A DNA stretch of 64,000 nt from an uncultured Pelagibacteraceae bacterium (GTDB lineage: Bacteria; Pseudomonadota; Alphaproteobacteria; Pelagibacterales; Pelagibacteraceae): assembly GCA_902618695.1 (NCBI GenBank), contig CACNCB010000001.1, positions 124,001 to 188,000 on the forward strand. Direction: 5' to 3'. Positions within the stretch are counted from its first letter, which is position 1, and every line of letters starts with the position of its first letter. Position numbers and translations under genes: made by a program. Below, in pieces: positions 1 through 7,293 of this stretch. Below the pieces are notes generated by a model. It was not told the origin of the DNA and ran no database searches. It saw nothing but the letters and a program-made list of their open reading frames with translations.

Positions 1-64
1 GCTTCCATTCAAAGCCTTCAGAAGAAAAATTGTTAATATTTTTTGTATTTGTTAATTTATTCAT
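1..64 (-). CDS. dnaA: Chromosomal replication initiator DnaA (N-terminal end only)
   Basis: Only the first 21 codons lie in the window; the gene continues past the left edge. From the ATG at 64 the frame stays open to the edge and reads MNKLTNTKNINNF followed by SSEGFEWK. This fits a DnaA domain I entry helix, but it is too short to prove identity. The call leans on position: in many alphaproteobacteria dnaA lies directly downstream of mutM-rpsT in the same direction, as here. DnaA would bind DnaA boxes and load helicase at the origin. No clear Shine-Dalgarno sequence precedes the ATG. The 311 bp gap upstream is unusually long for this genome, as expected of a regulated dnaA promoter. Confidence 0.6.
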   Translation of the reverse strand, partial: MNKLTNTKNINNFSSEGFEWK

Positions 65-375
65 AACTCAAGGGGAAATCTCAGTTAGAACAATTTAAAA
101 AAATTTGCAACAAGTTAATAAATAAATTAAAAAAAAAATAAAATCTATGATTGTGATTTAGATAAAAAAAATAATTTTAAATTAAACTTAAATTTAAAAT
201 TATTAATTGAATCAAATATAGATTGAATCAATTAATTGATTGAACTAAAATTAAATCGAACATAGATTGAATGACTAAAAAGCAAAAATTTACTAAATCT
301 AAATATAGTGACTTAACACAAAACTTAAATATATAATGTGGATATCAGGAGTTGTTTAAAAATTTTAACTAACGT
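65..375. promoter_or_regulatory. dnaA upstream region with a 16 bp palindrome, repeats and a DnaA-box-like site
   Basis: This is the longest gene-free stretch in the window (311 bp) and is almost pure A/T. A perfect 16 bp palindrome, AATCAATTAATTGATT, lies at 226-241. The 11-mer ATAGATTGAAT occurs twice, at 218-228 and 262-272, the first copy running into the palindrome. At 337-345 TGTGGATAT is the reverse complement of ATATCCACA, 8 of 9 bases of the classical DnaA box TTATCCACA. I found no convincing ORF or RNA gene. It most likely holds the dnaA promoter and autoregulatory sites. A second origin-like role cannot be excluded, but the hemE/DUF299 gap is the better origin candidate. Confidence 0.5.
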
Positions 376-636
376 TTAGATTGCAGCAATTTTTTTTGTA
401 ATTCTAGAAACATTTCTAGAAGCATTTTGTTTTTTTATTATTCCTGTTTTTGCAATTTTCATCAACTCAGAGTTTAACTTTGGTAAAAATTTAAGAGCTT
501 CGTCTTTCTTTTTACCATCAATTAAAAGGTTCATTTTCTTAAGAGCGTTTCTAAACCTGCTCTTTCTAGCTTTATTTACTGCTGTTTGTTTAGAAATTCT
601 TCTAATTCTCTTAATTGCTGATTTAGTGTTTGCCAT
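376..636 (-). CDS. rpsT: 30S ribosomal protein S20
   Basis: A primary 16S rRNA-binding protein of the small subunit. The start is placed at the ATG at 636, giving 86 residues beginning MANTKSAIKRIRR, the standard S20 N-terminus (family about 85-90 aa). An upstream in-frame ATG at 708 would add 24 residues with no S20 character and would run into mutM. The protein is highly basic with the typical helical RNA-binding pattern (AVNKARKSRFRNALKK). It lies 50 bp downstream of mutM and upstream of dnaA, all on the minus strand, the common alphaproteobacterial mutM-rpsT-dnaA order. Confidence 0.97.
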   Translation of the reverse strand: MANTKSAIKRIRRISKQTAVNKARKSRFRNALKKMNLLIDGKKKDEALKFLPKLNSELMKIAKTGIIKKQNASRNVSRITKKIAAI

Positions 637-686
637 CTGCGCAGGGGTATAGCTTGAGAATTTATAGTGGTCAACTAAATATTTAA

Positions 687-1550
687 CTATTTTTGACAAG
701 AAACACAAAAAAAAGTCGACCTATTTGATATTATTTTTTTTCTTATAATACCTTTGCACTTTGTACGCTTACATTTCACTCCGTCTTGCTGATAAACTTT
801 AAACTCCTTTTGGAAGGTACCTTTATTACCTGAAATATCTTTAAAATCTCTAATACTTGAACCTCCCTTATTAATTGCTTGTTGGAGTATTTTCTTAGAA
901 TTTAAAATAATATTTAAACATTCATTTTTATTAAGTCGTTTTGCCTTTTTAAAAGGATTTATTTTACTAGCGAAAAGAATTTCACTTGCATAAATATTAC
1001 CTATTCCAGAAACAAATCTCTGATCAAGTAAGAAACTTTTTATATCTTTGTTTTTTTTCTTAAAAAAATTAACTACATAATTTAAATTAAATTTATCACT
1101 AAAGGGTTCAGGTCCCATTGATTTAAATCTTTTCTCTAAATCCTGATGATTTTTAATTATTTCGAAAAATCCAAAGCGTCTTGGATCATTATAAATTACT
1201 TTCAAGCTATCAAATACAAACTCTGCATGATTGTGTTTTTTAGGTAAAAAAGGTGAATGATAAAAACTAGCATTAGTAAATTTTAGAGGCTTTTTCTTAT
1301 CAAGAATATGAATTGTTCCTGACATTCCTAAATGGATTAAACAATAATCTTCATTTTGAAAATGGATAATCAAATATTTAGAAAATCTACTAACTTCAAT
1401 TATTTTTTTATTTTTAAGAAAACTTTCAAAATCACTTGGTATTTTAAACCTTAAATTCCTGTTTCTAATTATTACTTTTTTTATGCTTTTTTTTTTGATC
1501 TTTTTATGAAGGGATTGTCTAACAATTTCTACTTCTGGTAATTCTGGCAT
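687..1550 (-). CDS. mutM: Formamidopyrimidine-DNA glycosylase (Fpg/MutM)
   Basis: A bifunctional base-excision repair glycosylase and AP lyase that removes 8-oxoguanine and formamidopyrimidines. The 287-residue protein (family about 270-290) starts MPELPEVE, with the catalytic proline 2 and glutamate 3. Lys58 matches the conserved K57 of E. coli, LIHLGMSG lies at 71-78, and the helix-two-turn-helix around 172-192 (LLDQRFVSGIGNIYASE) is intact. The C-terminal zinc finger has C260-x4-C265 and C282-x2-C285. It diverges from ubiE across only 29 bp. In a surface-ocean organism with few repair enzymes this is a core oxidative-damage function. Confidence 0.97.
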   Translation of the reverse strand: MPELPEVEIVRQSLHKKIKKKSIKKVIIRNRNLRFKIPSDFESFLKNKKIIEVSRFSKYLIIHFQNEDYCLIHLGMSGTIHILDKKKPLKFTNASFYHSPFLPKKHNHAEFVFDSLKVIYNDPRRFGFFEIIKNHQDLEKRFKSMGPEPFSDKFNLNYVVNFFKKKNKDIKSFLLDQRFVSGIGNIYASEILFASKINPFKKAKRLNKNECLNIILNSKKILQQAINKGGSSIRDFKDISGNKGTFQKEFKVYQQDGVKCKRTKCKGIIRKKIISNRSTFFCVSCQK

Positions 1551-1579
1551 TTGATACTATATTCAATATATATTTTTTT

Positions 1580-2284
1580 ATGCAACAAAATCTTCAAAAT
1601 AAAAAAGGACTTGTAGAAAATGTATTTAATCAGGTCTACAACAAATATGACTTGATGAATGACTTTATGTCTATGGGTGTACATAGATATTGGAAAAAAA
1701 GTTTAATCAATATGATGAATCCGAGAGTTAGTAGAAAATTGATAGATGTTGCGTGTGGGACGGGGGATGTTGGAAAGTTATTTTTAGATAGCACAAATAA
1801 AGAGGCTGAAATTACTTGTGTAGACCCTAATAAAGGAATGGTTAGTCAAGGAAAGCAAAAATTATCTAATTACAAAAATGTAAAATGGGTTATTTCTCCA
1901 GCAGAAAAATTACCAATTACAGACAATTCATTTGATTATTACACTATTAGCTTTGGGCTAAGAAATACAAAAAATTTAAATAAAGCACTTTCAGAAGCCT
2001 ATAGAGTTTTAAAGCCTGGCGGACGCTATCTATGTCTAGAATTTTCGAAGATTCAAAATTCAAATCTTGATTTTGTATATAAAAATTACTCAAAACTCAT
2101 TCCTATTATTGGTCAGTTTGTAGTTGGAGAAAAAGAACCTTACGAATATTTGATCAAAAGTATTGAACAATTTATTAATCAAGATGAATTAATAGAGTTG
2201 ATGAAAAAAAATAATTTTCATAAATGTTCTTATAGAAATCTTTCTGGTGGTATTGTTTCAATTCACAGTGGTTGGAAAATTTAA
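1580..2284 (+). CDS. ubiE: Ubiquinone/menaquinone C-methyltransferase UbiE
   Basis: A SAM-dependent methyltransferase acting on the quinone ring in ubiquinone biosynthesis. The 234 residues contain the FNQVYNKYDLMNDFMSMG N-terminal signature, the SAM-binding motif DVACGTGDVG (about 56-65), FGLRNTKNLNKAL, and the family motif RVLKPGGR followed by LEFS. It is first of a plus-strand run: its TAA shares a base with the ATG of ubiB, so the two ubiquinone genes are probably translationally coupled. The 29 bp gap to mutM must hold its promoter and any ribosome-binding site. No clear Shine-Dalgarno sequence is seen. Confidence 0.97.
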   Translation: MQQNLQNKKGLVENVFNQVYNKYDLMNDFMSMGVHRYWKKSLINMMNPRVSRKLIDVACGTGDVGKLFLDSTNKEAEITCVDPNKGMVSQGKQKLSNYKNVKWVISPAEKLPITDNSFDYYTISFGLRNTKNLNKALSEAYRVLKPGGRYLCLEFSKIQNSNLDFVYKNYSKLIPIIGQFVVGEKEPYEYLIKSIEQFINQDELIELMKKNNFHKCSYRNLSGGIVSIHSGWKI

Positions 2285-3852
2285 TGATTAGAAAACTTAT
2301 CACTTTATTTAAATTAGGAAGAAAAATTGCAAAATCAGATATTTTAAAAATTACATCAAAATTTAAAAAACCTCCTTTAGCTGTAAAAATATTATTCCAA
2401 ATTTTATCTATTTCATTTGAAAAAAAGGAACAGAATAATTTAATTCAGGATGATGGTGAAAGACTATCTAAATCATTAGAGTCTATGGGTACAACTTTCA
2501 TCAAACTTGGGCAATTTCTTGCTACTAGACCAGATATAATCGGAGAAGAATTATCTTTAAAGCTAGAAAAACTTCAAGATCGATTGCCCCCTTTTTCAAT
2601 TCATGAAGCAAAAGAAATTATTAAAGAAGATCTCGGTATCGATGCGTTTAATTCTATAATTGATTTAAGTGAACCAGTTGCTGCTGCTTCGATTGCACAA
2701 GTTCATAAAGCAAAAATAAATGACAATGGAACTATTAAAGATGTAGCAATAAAAATTTTAAGACCAAATATAAAAAAAATATTCAATGAAGAAATAGATG
2801 CGATGATGTTATTTGCATTTATTATTGAGTCATTTGTAAAAAAAACAAAAAGATTAAAACTTGTTGAAGTTGTTTTTTTACTTAAAGAAATAACTAATCT
2901 TGAAATGGATTTAAGATTCGAAGCTGCTGCGGCTAATGAATATGCTGAAAACACTAAAAATGATGCTGGATTTAAAGTTCCTGAAATTTATTGGAATTTT
3001 ACTAGTGAAAATGTAATGACTTTGGATTGGATAGATGGAATTTCAATAAGAGAAGCTGAGGAGCTAAAGAAAAGAAATTTAGATACTAATAAAATAGCTG
3101 AAGATATTATCCAACATTTTTTAAGACATGCTGTAAGAGATGGTTTTTTTCATGCAGATATGCATCAAGGAAATATTTTTATTGATAATAGTGGCCAAAT
3201 TGTACCTATAGATTTTGGGATTATGGGCAGGTTAGACAAACTTAGTAAAAGGTTTTTAGCAGAAATTTTATTTGGATTTATTCAAAGAGATTATCGTAAA
3301 GTAGCTGAAGTTCACTTGGTGGCCGGATTAGTTCCAAAAGAAGTACCAATCGATGATCTAGCTCAAGCTTTGAGATCAATTGGTGAGCCTATATTTGGTC
3401 AAGAAGTAAAAGATATTTCGGGAGGTAAATTACTCAAACAATTGTTTGATGTAACAGAAAAGTTTAATATGCAAACTCAACCTCAATTATTAATGTTGCA
3501 AAAAACTATGGTTGTTGTTGAAGGTGTAGCAAGAAAGTTAAATCCAAACACAAATATTTGGACAACTTCAAAGCCTGTACTAGAAAATTGGCTTAAAGAA
3601 ACCAAAGATCCAATTAATAATTTAAATGAAACTTTAAAAAATACATCTGAAGTGATTAAACGTTTACCAGAATTTCCTGAGATTATGGATAAAGCAAATC
3701 AAGCATTAACGTTTTTAGCTAGTGGTCAAATTCCACAAAATTCAAATTCTTACACCGCTCTGAATGATAAGAAATCAGAAATGATAGCATTTAGAAATCA
3801 ATCTATTATTGGTTTATTACTTCTTGTAATTTTTGGCCTTATAGTATTTTAA
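2284..3852 (+). CDS. ubiB: Ubiquinone biosynthesis ABC1/COQ8-family atypical kinase UbiB
   Basis: A membrane-anchored ABC1/ADCK atypical kinase/ATPase needed for coenzyme Q biosynthesis, thought to act on the lipid-soluble part of the Q complex. I start at the ATG at 2284, which overlaps the ubiE stop as TAATG, giving 522 aa; an in-frame ATG at 2272 lies inside ubiE. The diagnostic KxGQ motif is K74-L-G-Q77, the alanine-rich nucleotide loop AAASIAQVH lies near 132-140, and HADMHQGN and DFGIMGRL form the catalytic and metal-binding segments. A C-terminal hydrophobic helix (IIGLLLLVIFGLIVF) forms the membrane anchor. Length fits the family (about 500-550). Confidence 0.96.
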   Translation: MIRKLITLFKLGRKIAKSDILKITSKFKKPPLAVKILFQILSISFEKKEQNNLIQDDGERLSKSLESMGTTFIKLGQFLATRPDIIGEELSLKLEKLQDRLPPFSIHEAKEIIKEDLGIDAFNSIIDLSEPVAAASIAQVHKAKINDNGTIKDVAIKILRPNIKKIFNEEIDAMMLFAFIIESFVKKTKRLKLVEVVFLLKEITNLEMDLRFEAAAANEYAENTKNDAGFKVPEIYWNFTSENVMTLDWIDGISIREAEELKKRNLDTNKIAEDIIQHFLRHAVRDGFFHADMHQGNIFIDNSGQIVPIDFGIMGRLDKLSKRFLAEILFGFIQRDYRKVAEVHLVAGLVPKEVPIDDLAQALRSIGEPIFGQEVKDISGGKLLKQLFDVTEKFNMQTQPQLLMLQKTMVVVEGVARKLNPNTNIWTTSKPVLENWLKETKDPINNLNETLKNTSEVIKRLPEFPEIMDKANQALTFLASGQIPQNSNSYTALNDKKSEMIAFRNQSIIGLLLLVIFGLIVF

Positions 3853-3860
3853 TTCTGCAG

Positions 3861-5066
3861 ATGAAAAATTTATTAAATAAAAAAATACTATTTATTATCT
3901 GCGGAGGAATATCTGCTTATAAAAGTCTTGAAACAATTAGGCTTTTTAAAAAGAGTGGTGCAGAAATAAAGACAATTCTTACAACAAGTGCAAAAGAGTT
4001 TGTAACTCCACTTTCAATAACATCACTTTCTCAAGGTAAAGTTTATAGTGATTTATTTAGTGTAGAAAATGAGGCTGAAATGGATCATATTTCACTTTCA
4101 AGATGGGCAGATATAATTGTAATTGCACCTGCAACGGCAAATACAATTTCAAAACTGGCTCAAGGAACAACTGATGATTTAGCATCCACTGTTGTTTTGG
4201 CTTCAGATAAAGACATTATTTTAGCACCAGCAATGAATGTAAGAATGTGGGAGCATCCAACTACTAAAACAAATATAAAAAAATTAAAAGGGTTTGGATA
4301 TAAACTAATAGGTCCAGAGGTTGGTGATATGGCATGTGGTGAATATGGAGAGGGTAAAATGTCAGACCCACCAGTAATTGCTGAAGAAGTTGATAAATAT
4401 TTCTTAACTCAAAAAAATAATAAAAAATTTAAAGCATTAGTTACAGCAGGTCCAACTAATGAGTACATAGATCCAGTTCGTTTTATTACAAATAAATCAA
4501 GTGGCAAACAAGGATATGAATTAGCAAAATCGTTATCCAAAAAAGGTTTTGATACAACATTAATATCAGGTCCAACTAATCTTGAAATAACTAAAGATAT
4601 TAATCTTATAAAAGTTGAAACAGCAGATGAAATGTTAGTTGCCACTCAAGAAAATTTACCTGTTGATGTAGCAATTTTTTCTGCTGCAGTAGCTGATTTT
4701 AAAATTAATAAAAAGTATGAAAATAAAATTAAAAAACAAGAGAACTTAAACTTAAATTTAGAAAAGAATGTAGATATACTTCATTATGTGTCTAACCATA
4801 ACTCCATGAGACCTGAACTTGTAATAGGATTTGCAGCAGAAACTAATCAGATCGATAAAAATGCAGAGGAAAAATTAAACAAGAAAAGTTGTGACTGGAT
4901 AATTTCTAATGATGTATCAAATAAAGATATAGGATTTAATTCTGATTATAATGAAGTAACAATTCATTATAAAAACAAAGACGTTAAAAAAGAAAAACTT
5001 TCGTACAAAAAAAAATCTGGAATTTCTGATGAAATAGTTGATAGAATAATTGATCAATTAAATTAA
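3861..5066 (+). CDS. coaBC: Bifunctional phosphopantothenoylcysteine decarboxylase/synthetase CoaBC
   Basis: Carries out two successive coenzyme A steps: ligation of cysteine to 4'-phosphopantothenate and decarboxylation to 4'-phosphopantetheine. The N-terminal flavoprotein (CoaC, about 1-180) shows the active-site His76 in MDHISLSRWAD, the PxMNxxMW motif as PAMNVRMW at 123-130, and Cys159 in DMACGEYGEGKMSDP. The C-terminal CoaB half starts with ALVTAGPTNEYIDPVR and NKSSGKQG and includes AAVADFK. At 401 aa it is a normal-length fusion. It follows ubiB by 8 bp, and its TAA overlaps the dut ATG. With coaE at the far right, the window holds several CoA genes. Confidence 0.97.
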   Translation: MKNLLNKKILFIICGGISAYKSLETIRLFKKSGAEIKTILTTSAKEFVTPLSITSLSQGKVYSDLFSVENEAEMDHISLSRWADIIVIAPATANTISKLAQGTTDDLASTVVLASDKDIILAPAMNVRMWEHPTTKTNIKKLKGFGYKLIGPEVGDMACGEYGEGKMSDPPVIAEEVDKYFLTQKNNKKFKALVTAGPTNEYIDPVRFITNKSSGKQGYELAKSLSKKGFDTTLISGPTNLEITKDINLIKVETADEMLVATQENLPVDVAIFSAAVADFKINKKYENKIKKQENLNLNLEKNVDILHYVSNHNSMRPELVIGFAAETNQIDKNAEEKLNKKSCDWIISNDVSNKDIGFNSDYNEVTIHYKNKDVKKEKLSYKKKSGISDEIVDRIIDQLN

Positions 5067-5503
5067 TGGCAAAAGTTCTTATCAAAAAGTTAGACCCTTT
5101 AGTTGAATTACCCGCTTACAAAACAGAAGGTGCATCAGGAATGGATTTGATGGCATTAATAAAAGAACCTATTAATCTTAAACCAAACTCATCATGCTTA
5201 GTACCAACAGGGCTTGCTGTTGCATTTTCAAGTGAATTCGAAATCCAAATAAGACCAAGATCTGGTTTAGCTGCAAAAAACAACATTAGTGTTTTAAATA
5301 CACCTGGAACTATTGATAGTGATTACAGAGGAGAAATAAAAGTAATCCTTTTTAATCACGGAAAAAATGATTTTTTAATAAATAATAAAGATAGAATAGC
5401 ACAAATGATTTTAACTCCTGTAATTAAAATGGATCTTGAGGAAACTGATGATCTACCAGAAACAATTAGAGGAGAGGGTGGTTTTGGCTCTACTGGAAAA
5501 TGA
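5066..5503 (+). CDS. dut: Deoxyuridine 5'-triphosphate nucleotidohydrolase (dUTPase)
   Basis: Hydrolyses dUTP to dUMP and pyrophosphate, which keeps uracil out of DNA and feeds thymidylate synthesis. All five trimeric dUTPase motifs are present in 145 aa: I GASGMDLMA (22-30), II RPRSGLA (63-69), III TPGTIDSDYRGE (79-90), IV RIAQMIL (110-116) and V RGEGGFGSTG (135-144). It overlaps coaBC by one base (TAATG) and the following E1-like gene by four (ATGA), so translation is probably coupled. The coaBC-dut pairing is common in alphaproteobacteria. Confidence 0.98.
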   Translation: MAKVLIKKLDPLVELPAYKTEGASGMDLMALIKEPINLKPNSSCLVPTGLAVAFSSEFEIQIRPRSGLAAKNNISVLNTPGTIDSDYRGEIKVILFNHGKNDFLINNKDRIAQMILTPVIKMDLEETDDLPETIRGEGGFGSTGK

Positions 5504-6267
5504 GCAAAAATTTAAACAAAAAAGAAATAGATAAATTTTCTAGACAAATAATTTTAAAAAACATAGGTCCATTAGGACAAAAAAAAATTCTAGACTCTAA
5601 GGTTTTAATAATTGGAATGGGTGGTCTAGGATGTCCAGCGGCTGATTTTTTAACCCGATCTGGCATTGGCAAACTAGGAATTGTTGATCATGACATCGTT
5701 AGCCTATCAAATATTCATAGACAAAGTTTATATGATGAAAAAGATTTAAATCACTCAAAAGTTAAAATTGCCAAAAAAAAACTAAATAGAATAAACCCAA
5801 AAACAAAAATAAATCTTTATAACTTTAAAATGGATAGAGTAAAATTTGAAAAGATAATAAAAAATTATGACTTCATTATTGATGGTACTGACAATTTTGA
5901 AAGTAAATTTTTAATAAATGATTTAAGTTTAAAATATAAAAAATTTCTTGTGACTGGAGCAATTAGTAAATTTGATGGTCATATTTTTACTTTTGATTTT
6001 GTAGATAAACATACTCCATCTTTACGAGACTTCTATCAAGAGGAAGTTATTACTGATGAAATATTAAACTGTGAATATGAAGGAATATTGGGACCAGTAG
6101 CAGGAACAATTGGAACAATGCTAGCTAATGAAGTTTTAAAAAAAATATTAAAAATTGGTCAAAATTTAAATGGATTTATTCTTATTATAGATTTATTAAA
6201 TTTAAGCTTTAGAAAAGTTAAATTAAATAATACAAAGAAAAGTGAAAATAAAAAATCTAATAAATAA
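5500..6267 (+). CDS. ThiF/MoeB/HesA-family E1-like adenylyltransferase lacking the zinc-binding cysteines
   Basis: An E1-like enzyme that would adenylate the C-terminus of a small sulfur-carrier or ubiquitin-like protein. The Rossmann nucleotide site is clear: VLIIGMGGLGCPAADFL (35-51), VDHDIVSLSNIHRQ and IDGTDNFESKFLIN (127-140) are canonical MoeB/ThiF segments. At 255 aa the length matches MoeB/ThiF. Oddity: the two CxxC pairs that bind structural zinc in MoeB and ThiF are missing. HTPSLRDFYQEE replaces the first pair, and the C-terminus has no cysteines. Cys191 in NCEYEGILGPV remains. The usual alternative annotations are molybdopterin (MoeB) or thiazole (ThiF) biosynthesis. No MoaD- or ThiS-like gene is nearby, so the partner is unknown. 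Confidence 0.85.
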   Translation: MSKNLNKKEIDKFSRQIILKNIGPLGQKKILDSKVLIIGMGGLGCPAADFLTRSGIGKLGIVDHDIVSLSNIHRQSLYDEKDLNHSKVKIAKKKLNRINPKTKINLYNFKMDRVKFEKIIKNYDFIIDGTDNFESKFLINDLSLKYKKFLVTGAISKFDGHIFTFDFVDKHTPSLRDFYQEEVITDEILNCEYEGILGPVAGTIGTMLANEVLKKILKIGQNLNGFILIIDLLNLSFRKVKLNNTKKSENKKSNK

Positions 6268-6697
6268 TATTTTTATATTCTCTCTTTTAATATTCTTTAT
6301 TACCTCCAGTAATGCAGGAGAAATATTCGTTTCTCTTAAAAAAAATAAGGTAAACGTGCGCTATGGACCAAGTTTTGAATCTGACATTAAGTATGTTTAC
6401 AAAAAAATAAATTTACCTCTTAAACAAATTGATAAAAAAGAAAATTTCAGGCGAATTATAGATTTTAAAAATAACAGTGGATGGATTCATATTTCACAAT
6501 TAAAAAAAAGTAATTCTGTAATAGCTACGAAAGATAAAGTTTTATTTAAAAAACCTACATCTTTTGCTAAACCAGTTGCTCAAATAAAAGAAGGAAGATT
6601 ATTAATTTTAGAAAAATGTGAACAAAATTGGTGCAAAATTACATCAGAGGAATTTGAAGGTTGGATTAAAACAGATAATATTTGGGGACTAAATTAA
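6242..6697 (+). CDS. Exported bacterial SH3-domain protein
   Basis: A 151-residue protein with an N-terminal signal sequence (hydrophobic IFIFSLLIFFITSS, likely cut after SNA near residue 25) and two SH3-like repeats. The first contains VNVRYGPSFESDIKYVYKK and GWIHISQL, the second WCKITSEEFEGWIKTDNIWG; the R-x-GPS and GW-I patterns are typical of SH3b/DUF1058 modules. It presumably binds peptidoglycan or a protein partner in the periplasm. The start is GTG at 6242, inside the 3' end of the E1-like gene (26 bp overlap). This start gives a complete signal peptide, and later starts would cut into it. It ends facing the DUF3501 gene, nearly stop to stop. Confidence 0.8.
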   Translation: MKIKNLINNIFIFSLLIFFITSSNAGEIFVSLKKNKVNVRYGPSFESDIKYVYKKINLPLKQIDKKENFRRIIDFKNNSGWIHISQLKKSNSVIATKDKVLFKKPTSFAKPVAQIKEGRLLILEKCEQNWCKITSEEFEGWIKTDNIWGLN

Positions 6698-7293
6698 TTA
6701 AAATCAGCAGATAATGAGGCTATATTTTCCACAGATAATTTTGTGCTATGAGAATATTCTTTATGATCAATACCAAGCTCAATTTCTGAGCTATTAGATT
6801 GAAATTTTTCGATTTGATCATCAGTAAAATTAAAGTGAATAAACTGTACTGAAGAAGCTTTTCCCTCAGCAGAAGTTCTATCAACATCTTCTTCGGGGAC
6901 TGCTTTAATTTTCTCACCATTTATTTTCATAAATACTGTTTCTTCTATTCCGCCTACTTTTCCAAGAAACGCAGCTCTTGAAATAGGATTATCTATTTCA
7001 AACATTAAAGTTGCCGTTAGTTCTTTACCATTTGGTATTAAAGGATTGTAAGCAGATAGCTCATCCTCAAGTTGCTCATCACCACCTTTTTCAATGTATA
7101 GCATTTCTTGTACTTGAGCTAACATTGTTTCATAACTTTCAAAATAAAAAGTAGCATAAGGACCTAAAGCAACTCTTCTATTTTTTTTATAGTCAACAAT
7201 ATTTTTTCTTAATTCACGTCTCTTCTCTGTGTAAATATCTAAAGGTATAATGTCTTGTTTCTCAATTTCTTTTTTTTCTCTCGGCATGATCAT
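6694..7293 (-). CDS. DUF3501 family protein of the rubrerythrin cluster
   Basis: A 199-residue protein of unknown function that I recognise as DUF3501. Visible segments are IIPLDIYTEKRRELRKNIVDYK, VALGPYATFYFESYETML, QVQEMLYIEKGGDEQL and the glutamate-rich NPLIPNGKELTATLMFEID. No signal peptide, membrane helix or cysteine cluster is present, so it is a soluble cytoplasmic protein. Its start overlaps the Fe-S protein upstream by ATGA, so the two are translationally coupled. In other proteobacteria this domain recurs beside rubrerythrin and a GlpC-like Fe-S protein, which suggests an accessory role in peroxide or iron handling. That role is inferred from context only. Confidence 0.85.
   Translation of the reverse strand: MIMPREKKEIEKQDIIPLDIYTEKRRELRKNIVDYKKNRRVALGPYATFYFESYETMLAQVQEMLYIEKGGDEQLEDELSAYNPLIPNGKELTATLMFEIDNPISRAAFLGKVGGIEETVFMKINGEKIKAVPEEDVDRTSAEGKASSVQFIHFNFTDDQIEKFQSNSSEIELGIDHKEYSHSTKLSVENIASLSADFN

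Noticed and set aside
376-708. The 110-residue form of rpsT
   Set aside because: The first 24 residues have no S20 similarity and overlap the mutM 3' end; the standard MANTK start is at 636.
2703-2954. Long antisense ORFs (also at 10687-11040, 14628-15146, 18477-18917 and others)
   Set aside because: They mirror well-recognised genes on the other strand and have no motifs, ribosome-binding sites or plausible operon position.
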